From: Burkholderiales bacterium | GTDB taxonomy: Bacteria > Pseudomonadota > Gammaproteobacteria > Burkholderiales > Burkholderiaceae_F | Direction: 5' to 3' | DNA length: 11,181 nucleotides | Assembly (NCBI GenBank): GCA_024641225.1 | Contig: JAHEDN010000045.1 | Coordinates: 1 to 11,181 of the forward strand | Shown: positions 6,320-11,181 of the stretch, in pieces | Numbering within the stretch: position 1 is the stretch's first letter | Layout: each line of letters starts with the position of its first letter | Notes under the pieces: model-generated | What the model was told of the DNA's origin: nothing | Database searches by the model: none | The model's input: only the letters and a program-made list of their open reading frames with translations | Translations under genes and position numbers: made by a program

Positions 6320-7816
6320 ATGCTGCGCTCGCTCTCGTTGCGGTTGACTCTGGTACTGGCGGCGCTGTTCGTTCTTCTCGGCGTGGTCTTCATTCTGATC
6401 CTCCAGCACTTCACCGACATGTACCGCGAGGAGGTCAACCAGCGGATGAACGCCGATCTGGCGATGGTCATCGCGCGCGAGAACCGGACAATCGACAAAG
6501 GTGCGATCGACCTGCCGCGGCTGACCGCTTTGCTGCCGTACGTGATGAAGGTCAATCCGGCGGCCGAGGTCTACGTGCTGGATGCGACCGGTCGTGTGCT
6601 CGCGTTCTCCGGGCCGACAACGCCGGTGCGCACGACAGTCGACCTGGCGCCGGTACGCGCGTTCCTGTCGATGACGCAGCCGTTGCCGATCCTCGGTACC
6701 GATCCACGCGCTGCCGCGGCACGCCGCATCTTCTCGGCCGCCGCCCTCGGCGACGCGGCGCGGCCGGCCGGCTACGTGTACGCAGTGCTCGGATCGGACA
6801 GCGCGCCGGCCTCGGCGCTTTCGCATGGTGCCGTGCTGCCATTGGCCGCCGCGGCGCTCGCCGCCAGTCTGCTGTTCGCGCTGGGAACCGGCCTGGTGCT
6901 GTTTCGAGCCTTGACCGGGCGCCTGCGCCGCCTCGCCGATTCGGTCGAGCGCTTCCGGCACTCGCCGACGTCAGCGCCCATGCCGGAGGCGGTGCCGGCT
7001 GTGGCCGCGCAGCGCGGCGATGAAATCGCCCGACTCGATGCCGCGTTCTCCGCGTTGGCTCGCCAGATTGCCGAGCAGCTGCGCGCGCTCGAGCGCACCG
7101 ACCGCGACCGGCGCACGGCGCTCGCGCATGCCTCGCACGACTTGCGCACGCCGCTGGCAGCGCTGCAGGGTTACCTGCAGACACTGAGCCTGAAGGGCGC
7201 CAGCCTCGACGAAGCGCAGCGCCGCCACTACCTCGGTGTGGCGCTGAAGCACAGCGAGCGGCTCGGACGCCTGATCGACCAGGTCTTTGCGCTGGCCAAG
7301 CTCGACGATCCCGACGCGCGGCCGCAGCGCGAGCCGTTCTCGCTCGGCGAACTGGCCGGCGATATCGTGGAGAAGCACCGGCTGCGCGCCGAGTCGGGCG
7401 GCGTCGCGCTGCGCGCCGACATCGCCGCCGACGCGCCGCCGGTATACGCCGATATCGCGATGTTCGAGCGGTTGATCGAAAACCTGCTCGACAACGCACT
7501 GAAGTTCACGCCGCCGGGCGGGCGGATTCACGTTGCGCTGCGCCGCGCCGCCGGCGGCGTCGAACTCGCGATTGAAGATACCGGCTGCGGCATCGACGCC
7601 GCCGACCTACCGCAGATCTTCGAACGCTTCTATCGGGGGCCGGCGGCACCCGGCGCCTCGTCGGGCCTCGGGCTGGCGATCGTCAGGCGCGTCGCCGAAC
7701 TGCACGGCGTGCCGATCGACGTCGAAAGCTCGCCGGCGACCGGCACCCGCTTCGTACTGCAGGTGCCGGCTGGCCGGACTGTCAGTACGGCCGGCGAACT
7801 CAGCGCACCCGCCTGA
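6320..7816 (+). CDS. Sensor histidine kinase, membrane-bound, HAMP-containing
   Basis: This 498-residue inner-membrane kinase is the partner of the upstream response regulator. Transmembrane helix 1 (about 9-29) and helix 2 (about 170-195) enclose a periplasmic domain of about 140 residues containing VYVLDATGRVLAF (84-96), a PAS/Cache-like strand pattern. A HAMP-like linker (about 196-250) follows. The dimerisation domain has H273 in ASHDLRTPL. The ATPase domain shows the N box ENLLDNALKF (387-396), G1 EDTGCGI (419-425), the F box ERFYRG and G2 SSGLGLAIV (447-455). All catalytic motifs are intact, so it should be active. The periplasmic signal is unknown. Its last 17 bp overlap the end of the convergent spondin gene, so the two transcripts must run into each other. 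Confidence 0.92.
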   Translation: MLRSLSLRLTLVLAALFVLLGVVFILILQHFTDMYREEVNQRMNADLAMVIARENRTIDKGAIDLPRLTALLPYVMKVNPAAEVYVLDATGRVLAFSGPTTPVRTTVDLAPVRAFLSMTQPLPILGTDPRAAAARRIFSAAALGDAARPAGYVYAVLGSDSAPASALSHGAVLPLAAAALAASLLFALGTGLVLFRALTGRLRRLADSVERFRHSPTSAPMPEAVPAVAAQRGDEIARLDAAFSALARQIAEQLRALERTDRDRRTALAHASHDLRTPLAALQGYLQTLSLKGASLDEAQRRHYLGVALKHSERLGRLIDQVFALAKLDDPDARPQREPFSLGELAGDIVEKHRLRAESGGVALRADIAADAPPVYADIAMFERLIENLLDNALKFTPPGGRIHVALRRAAGGVELAIEDTGCGIDAADLPQIFERFYRGPAAPGASSGLGLAIVRRVAELHGVPIDVESSPATGTRFVLQVPAGRTVSTAGELSAPA

Positions 7817-8468
7817 TGCGCACCTGCGCGATCGGGTTGCGCCAGTCGCGCAGCGACTCGGAGAAGTCGCCGTGGCCGTGCATGCCGCTGCTCACATGGA
7901 CGAAGCCTTCGCCGTTGCCGACCTGCGCGCCGCCACCGCTGCCATTGCACTCGACGAAGTAAGGACCGGGAATCGACGCGCATAGCTCGTCGTTGGTCTC
8001 GGTGCCGGAGTCGTACGCGCGCGCGTAGTAGACCTGCTCGGTGAACGACTCCGGCAGATCGACGCTGTCGAGCGCGACGAAGCTGTCGTTGGTCGGGATC
8101 AGCATCGCGGCCAGACTCAGCCGGTCGTGCGCCGGGCGCGCCATGATGGTGAACGTGGCTGTGGCCCCGGGATCGGTCAGACCCGGATTGGTCAGCACTT
8201 GCGACACGCTGCCGTCGCCGGTCAGCAGTTGTGTGTACGGACCGGTATTGCCGCCCTCTGCGAGCGAACGCAGTTCATCAGGCGCGGGCGCGCCGAGTTC
8301 GAACAGACCGATCGCCGGACGGTGAGTGACTGCCAGCACGGGCGTGAACTGCTGGCCCGCGGTCAGGTTGGTCACGCTGACTTCGTACTGAAGCCGCGGC
8401 TGAGCCGCGAATGCGGCGGGAAGCGCCGCTGCGACCGCAGCGGCGAACAGGGTTTTCGACAGCGTCAT
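7800..8468 (-). CDS. Secreted spondin-N domain protein
   Basis: This 222-residue exported protein starts at ATG 8468, with AGGAGA just upstream. Residues 1-22 form a signal peptide: MTLSK, a hydrophobic A/L-rich core, then AAFAA before QPRL. The mature part resembles bacterial spondin-N domain proteins: YEVSVTNLTAGQQFTPVLAVTH near the start of the mature chain, AMLIPTNDSFVAL (121-133), AYDSGTETNDE (151-161), and GEGFVHV followed by DWRNPIAQVRIRR at the C-terminus. C163 and C174 could form a disulfide. Spondin-N domains of animals act in matrix adhesion; the role of bacterial versions is little known. The open frame extends upstream to 8774, but that part is antisense to the deacylase-fragment copy and is not credible. 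Regulation by the adjacent two-component system or sigma factor is only an inference. Confidence 0.82.
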   Translation of the reverse strand: MTLSKTLFAAAVAAALPAAFAAQPRLQYEVSVTNLTAGQQFTPVLAVTHRPAIGLFELGAPAPDELRSLAEGGNTGPYTQLLTGDGSVSQVLTNPGLTDPGATATFTIMARPAHDRLSLAAMLIPTNDSFVALDSVDLPESFTEQVYYARAYDSGTETNDELCASIPGPYFVECNGSGGGAQVGNGEGFVHVSSGMHGHGDFSESLRDWRNPIAQVRIRRVR

Positions 8469-8472
8469 GGGA

Positions 8473-8478
8473 TCTCCT
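8473..8478 (-). promoter_or_regulatory. Strong Shine-Dalgarno of the spondin gene
   Basis: On the minus strand AGGAGA lies 4 bases before ATG 8468. It is among the strongest ribosome sites in the window and fixes this start, in agreement with the signal peptide that begins there. Confidence 0.75.
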
Positions 8479-8512
8479 GGGAGTCGATTGGTCACATGCT
8501 CGACCGTATCGG

Positions 8513-8527
8513 ACCGAGGTCCTCGGT
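8513..8527. promoter_or_regulatory. 15-bp perfect palindrome upstream of the spondin gene
   Basis: ACCGAGG-T-CCTCGGT has 7-bp arms and a single central base. It lies 45-59 bp upstream of the spondin start codon, where an operator would be expected. No clear -10/-35 pair could be placed around it. The function is inferred from position only. Confidence 0.35.
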
Positions 8528-8654
8528 AGTCATGCATGCGGACTGCTTGGTCGGGCGTGGCGGCAGACGATGACATCTCCCGGCCGGGCGCTGGAAGCAC
8601 AGAGGTTCGGCTTGGAGGGTTAGTCAGAGGCAGGAGCCCGGCTCGCCCGAGTGG

Positions 8655-8668
8655 GCTGCTGCAGCAGC
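8655..8668. repeat. 14-bp perfect palindrome
   Basis: GCTGCTGCAGCAGC is its own reverse complement. It lies 26 bp before the duplicated deacylase fragment, in DNA without a credible gene. In GC-rich DNA such a simple-sequence palindrome can arise by chance; it may mark the junction of the rearrangement. Confidence 0.4.
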
Positions 8669-8693
8669 GCAGGGCCCTGCCGCGTAACGGATA

Positions 8694-8886
8694 TCGTTTC
8701 CTGGTGCCGCTCGAAGGGTTTGGCGTCATCGAGAAGGCCGGCACGCCGATTGCCGAGGACACCGATCCGGTCACCGGCGAGAAGGTCGTCTGGACAGCGC
8801 CGTACTAGAACACAGTGATGGTGATGCCGTCGATGAAACATCTTCGGCTCGGCAACACACAAGTCGGCCTCGGCCGTTTCCACTGA
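8694..8886 (+). pseudogene. Degraded copy of the deacylase C-terminal domain (193-bp direct repeat)
   Basis: This is an ungapped match to 4672-4864 with 14 mismatches. The reading frame RFLVPLEGFGVIEKAGTP... is kept until GAG has become TAG at 8806-8808, then continues in frame to a TGA at 8884-8886, matching the parent gene's stop. Changes before the TAG are silent or conservative (L to F, V to I, L to V). Those after it include P to L, R to G and V to H. No zinc-binding N-terminal part is present upstream, so it cannot make a working enzyme. It is either the relic of a second deacylase gene or the target duplication of an insertion. Confidence 0.88.
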
Positions 8887-9223
8887 TCGTGCGGTGCTGA
8901 CCGCGTCGCCGGCGGTCCATCGATCCACCCATGTGTCAGCGCGCCGGCCATCGCTGCCGGCTGGCAGGCAGCAGTCCGGCGGGTAAGGCGCGGTGACCTA
9001 CAGTCCGCGGCAGCCGCCGCGTTTTGCGATCGCGCAACAGTTGCGGTTTCTGAAGCGGTCCAGCGTGGCAGGATTGTCCTGTGTCAGTCCGCCGGTGCTG
9101 GCGCCGCCGCACCATAGCCCGGGTTCCGGCCCGCAGCGGTGCCGGACGTGTGTGATTGCCGCGCCACGGCGGTCGGTTTTTTGTCCCGCCGGGCATGGCC
9201 TGCTGGTGTTGATCGGTCCCGCG
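8887..9223. other. Region without a convincing gene upstream of the heme kinase
   Basis: The kinase frame stays open back to a GTG at 8993, but the extra 77 residues are rich in Pro, Arg and Ser, resemble no domain I know, and come before the natural membrane-anchor start at 9224. I read this stretch as the promoter and leader region. It holds a GC-rich stem (GCCGGC at 8943-8948 and 8956-8961, no T-run), an 8-bp palindrome GCGATCGC and the CRP/FNR-like site listed separately. No good -35/-10 pair was found. Together with 8469-8693 and the pseudogene, it makes about 750 bp with no intact gene. Confidence 0.55.
9024..9037. promoter_or_regulatory. CRP/FNR-superfamily-like site TTGCG-N4-CGCAA
   Basis: TTGCG-ATCG-CGCAA has perfect 5-bp arms and the 4-bp spacer seen in FNR-type boxes (TTGAT-N4-ATCAA) and in the general TTG-N8-CAA pattern of the CRP/FNR superfamily. 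It lies 187 bp before the kinase ATG. A second TTGCG follows at 9041-9045. Control of a heme sensor gene by an oxygen- or NO-responsive regulator would make sense, but the inner bases differ from classic FNR. Confidence 0.3.
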
Positions 9224-10900
9224 ATGCTGCCTTCGAGCCTGCGCTTCAAGATCGGTGTCTATCCGGTGCTGACGCTGCTGGTTGCGCTGATCGTTTTCGC
9301 CGTTCTCGTCGTGCGCTACCAGCGCGAGCAGATCCTCGGCGAAGCAGTGCGGCATGTCACGCAACTGTCCGATGTGCTGATCCGCAGCACCCGGTTTGCG
9401 ATGCTCCAGGACCAGCCCGAGTACGTGCATCAGGCGATCCAGGATGTGGTGGGACAGGGCAACATCGAGAAGATCAGCATCATCAGCAAGGAGGGCGTGA
9501 TCATCGACACCACGTATCCGCCGGAGCTGAAGATGAAGATCGATCGGCAGGCCGAGGGTTGTTCGCTGTGTCATCAGACCGACCGACCGCTGCAGCGGAT
9601 CGGACGCGCCGATCGCGCCCGTATCTTCGTTTCGCCCTCGGGCCAGCGAAAGCTGGCCAGCATGGAGGTGATCCGCAACGAGCCGTCCTGCTACAACGCC
9701 GCCTGCCACGTCCACTCCAGCGAGCAGTCGGTGCTCGGCGTGCTCGACATCGTCTACCCGCTCGACGAAATCGATCAGTCGATGCAGCGCAGCGGCACGG
9801 TGGTCGTGCTGGTTCTGGTCGGGCTGATGTCGGCGGTGGCGATCTTTTTCAGCGTGTTCGTGCGCCGTGTCGTGCACCGGCCGCTGCGCGACCTCGCAGC
9901 CGGCGCCGGGCGCGTTGCTGCCGGCGACCTCGAGGCCGAGATCCCGGTGCGCGGCAGTGACGAACTGGGACGACTGGCGGCGTCGTTCAACTCGATGACC
10001 GAGGCGGTGCGCCACTCGCGCGAGCAACTGCGCGAATGGAACCAGGAACTCGAACGCAAGATCGAGCAGCGCACGCGCGAGTTGCGCCGTGCCGAGGCCG
10101 AGGCGGCGCGCGGCGAAAAACTGGCGTCGGTGGGGCTGCTGGCCGCCGGGGTGGCGCACGAGCTGAACAACCCGCTGACCGGCATCCTGACGTTTTCGAC
10201 CCTGATCCGGCGCAAGATGGCCGACGGTAGTCCGGAGGCCGAAGACCTCGACCTCGTGATCAAGGAGACGCGTCGCTGCGCGGCGATCATCCGCCGGCTG
10301 CTCGACTTTGCGCGTGAAAAGGCGCCGGAGAAGAAGTACACCGACATCAACGCCGTCATCGAGGACACGATTCAGATCGTCGACGGCGTCGCCGGCATTC
10401 GCGAAGCGAAGATCCGTACCGAGCTGGATCGCGAACTGCCGCTGATCTGGATCGACGCGAACATGATCGAGCAGGTCATCATGAACATGCTGGTCAATGC
10501 GCAGCACGCGATCGAGCAGCGCAAGCGCGACGAAGGAGCGCTGGACGGACGGATCGTCTTACGTACGCGGCGCGCGGCGCGAGATCGTGCGCCGGATCCG
10601 GGCGAGGCGCCCGAGCCGATGCTCGAAATCGAGATCGAGGACAATGGCTGCGGCATCGCCGAGGTCGATCTGCGGCGCATCTTCGACCCGTTCTTCACCT
10701 CGAAGGAGGTGGGTCGCGGCACCGGGCTCGGCCTGTCAGTTAGTCACGGCATCGTCAAGGCGCACGGCGGCGATATCGAGGTCGAAAGTTCGCCCGGCAT
10801 GGGTTCGACCTTCCGCGTGTTTTTGCCGCTGCACGCGGCGCCGACGATCCAGGGGCCGGCGTCGCCATCGTCGGCCGGCGACGACGGAGCTGCGGCATGA
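9224..10900 (+). CDS. Sensor histidine kinase with periplasmic c-type heme motifs
   Basis: This kinase has 558 residues from ATG 9224. Transmembrane helices at about 11-31 and 192-212 enclose a periplasmic domain of about 160 residues. That domain carries a CxxCH heme-attachment motif (C113, C116, H117) and a second motif C156-x4-C161-H162, followed by VLGVLDIVYPLDEID, typical of PAS/Cache-like heme sensor domains. A HAMP domain (about 212-265), a coiled coil (about 265-300), the phosphoacceptor H312 in AHELNNPL, an N-type region (421-425), G1 EDNGCGI (472-478) and G2 GTGLGLSV (499-506) follow. All kinase motifs are intact. It probably senses redox state or a gas such as NO or O2 through covalently bound heme. 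A GTG at 8993 would add 77 unconvincing residues. The stop overlaps the next ORF as ATGA. Confidence 0.9.
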   Translation: MLPSSLRFKIGVYPVLTLLVALIVFAVLVVRYQREQILGEAVRHVTQLSDVLIRSTRFAMLQDQPEYVHQAIQDVVGQGNIEKISIISKEGVIIDTTYPPELKMKIDRQAEGCSLCHQTDRPLQRIGRADRARIFVSPSGQRKLASMEVIRNEPSCYNAACHVHSSEQSVLGVLDIVYPLDEIDQSMQRSGTVVVLVLVGLMSAVAIFFSVFVRRVVHRPLRDLAAGAGRVAAGDLEAEIPVRGSDELGRLAASFNSMTEAVRHSREQLREWNQELERKIEQRTRELRRAEAEAARGEKLASVGLLAAGVAHELNNPLTGILTFSTLIRRKMADGSPEAEDLDLVIKETRRCAAIIRRLLDFAREKAPEKKYTDINAVIEDTIQIVDGVAGIREAKIRTELDRELPLIWIDANMIEQVIMNMLVNAQHAIEQRKRDEGALDGRIVLRTRRAARDRAPDPGEAPEPMLEIEIEDNGCGIAEVDLRRIFDPFFTSKEVGRGTGLGLSVSHGIVKAHGGDIEVESSPGMGSTFRVFLPLHAAPTIQGPASPSSAGDDGAAA

Positions 10901-11043
10901 GGGCCGCGCGGCCGTTCCGACTGCGCCCGGCCTTGCGAGGCGCGACGCCTTGTCAGGAAGCCCTCGGCGACGCAGGCGGGCAGGGTGCCGCGGCGCTCTC
11001 CCCGCCCCGCCTGACTTCCCGCAGGGCGAAGTGGGCGCCATGA
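10897..11043 (+). CDS. Small 48-codon ORF coupled at both ends (hypothetical)
   Basis: The ATG overlaps the kinase stop as ATGA (10897-10900), and the TGA overlaps the next gene's ATG as ATGA (11040-11043). The frame fills the gap exactly. The 48 residues are rich in Arg, Ala, Pro and Leu, with one cysteine and no recognisable domain or membrane helix. Open frames of this length are common by chance in GC-rich DNA, so the main evidence is the double ATGA junction. If translated, it may serve only to carry ribosomes from the kinase to the response regulator, or it may be a basic peptide. It includes the 12-bp palindrome GGCCGCGCGGCC at 10902-10913. Confidence 0.35.
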   Translation: MRAARPFRLRPALRGATPCQEALGDAGGQGAAALSPPRLTSRRAKWAP

Positions 11044-11181
11044 ACGGTCGCGTACTGGTCGTCGACGACGAGGACGTCGTCATTCGCAGCTGCCGACGCA
11101 TCCTGTCCGATTCCGGCTTCGAAGTCGAAGCGGCCACGGACGGCAGCATGGCGCTGGAGAAGATCGGGCAGCATGAGTTCG
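11040..11181 (+). CDS. Response regulator receiver domain, N-terminal part (cut by window end)
   Basis: The first 47 codons encode the start of a receiver domain: MNGRVLVVDDEDVVIRSCRR, with the acidic pocket residues D9 and D10, then a helix and FEVEAATDGSMALEKI, matching strand 2 and helix 2 of receivers. The phosphoacceptor aspartate lies beyond the window. It follows the heme sensor kinase in the same direction and is its probable partner. The output domain is unseen, so an NtrC-type activator, a receiver-only protein and other types are all possible. The ribosome-binding site is poor, which fits translation by coupling to the upstream small ORF or kinase. Confidence 0.85.
   Translation, partial: MNGRVLVVDDEDVVIRSCRRILSDSGFEVEAATDGSMALEKIGQHEF

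Noticed and set aside
5336..6961. Long open frame on the minus strand (541 codons)
   Set aside because: It is antisense to the response regulator and the first part of the kinase, both with full conserved motifs. Its translation is rich in Arg, Gln and His with no domain, the usual mirror of GC-rich codon use.
8469..8774. Upstream extension of the spondin gene to ATG 8774
   Set aside because: The extension is antisense to the duplicated deacylase fragment, and would bury the signal peptide and the strong ribosome site at 8473-8478.
8536..8808. A possible 90-codon gene running into the deacylase fragment
   Set aside because: Only its last third has protein similarity, and this comes from the duplicated fragment. 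The preceding residues match nothing in the parent gene and lack a ribosome site.
9169..9191. Stem CGGCGG/CCGCCG with a T-run, as a terminator
   Set aside because: The T-run is in the loop, not after the stem, so it does not have terminator form.
8993..9223. N-terminal extension of the heme kinase from GTG 8993
   Set aside because: The 77 residues are low-complexity and come before a normal N-terminal membrane anchor. A late start at ATG 9224 gives the usual layout, though GTG 9206 cannot be excluded.
8936..10507. Long open frame on the minus strand (523 codons)
   Set aside because: It is antisense to the heme sensor kinase, with no recognisable domain and biased composition.

Overview
The window is GC-rich DNA, dense with genes, from a Gram-negative bacterium. 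The Gram-negative call rests on two-component kinases with periplasmic sensor loops, c-type heme motifs that must be matured in the periplasm, and a Dpp/Opp-type transporter. A beta- or gammaproteobacterium is my best guess, but nothing here fixes the taxon. There are no tRNA or rRNA genes, no CRISPR array, no transposase and no integrase.

Left third (1-4864, all + strand): an apparent operon for peptide uptake and deacylation. It holds the last codons of a DppB-type permease, a DppC permease, the two ATPases DppD and DppF, an N-formylglutamate amidohydrolase-family enzyme, and an M14-like zinc deacylase of the succinylglutamate desuccinylase/aspartoacylase family. Genes are 1 to about 30 bp apart or overlap. 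The one larger gap, between dppC and dppD, is filled by a 63-nt repeat of three direct and three inverted copies of an 8-mer. The likely theme is import of short or N-acylated peptides followed by removal of formyl or acyl groups.

Middle (4888-8468): a regulatory and secretion block. An ECF-like sigma factor (- strand) diverges from an OmpR/PhoB-type response regulator and its membrane histidine kinase (+). The kinase converges, with a 17-bp overlap, on a secreted spondin-N domain protein (-). No anti-sigma gene is visible. The sigma/regulator intergenic region carries a perfect 19-bp inverted repeat, and the spondin upstream region carries a 15-bp palindrome.

This block is bracketed by two direct copies of the same 193-bp sequence. 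One is the 3' end of the deacylase gene (4672-4864). The other is a degraded copy at 8694-8886 (14 mismatches, no gaps, internal TAG). This is the most striking structural feature of the window. The block may have entered by an event that duplicated the gene's 3' end, or the fragment may be the relic of a second deacylase paralogue.

Right third (8887-11181): an upstream region without a convincing gene holds a CRP/FNR-like site TTGCG-N4-CGCAA. It is followed by a sensor histidine kinase whose periplasmic domain carries one CxxCH and one Cx4CH heme-attachment motif, so it is a probable heme-based redox or gas sensor. A 48-codon ORF then overlaps both neighbours by ATGA junctions. Last comes a response regulator cut off by the window end, the probable partner of the heme kinase.
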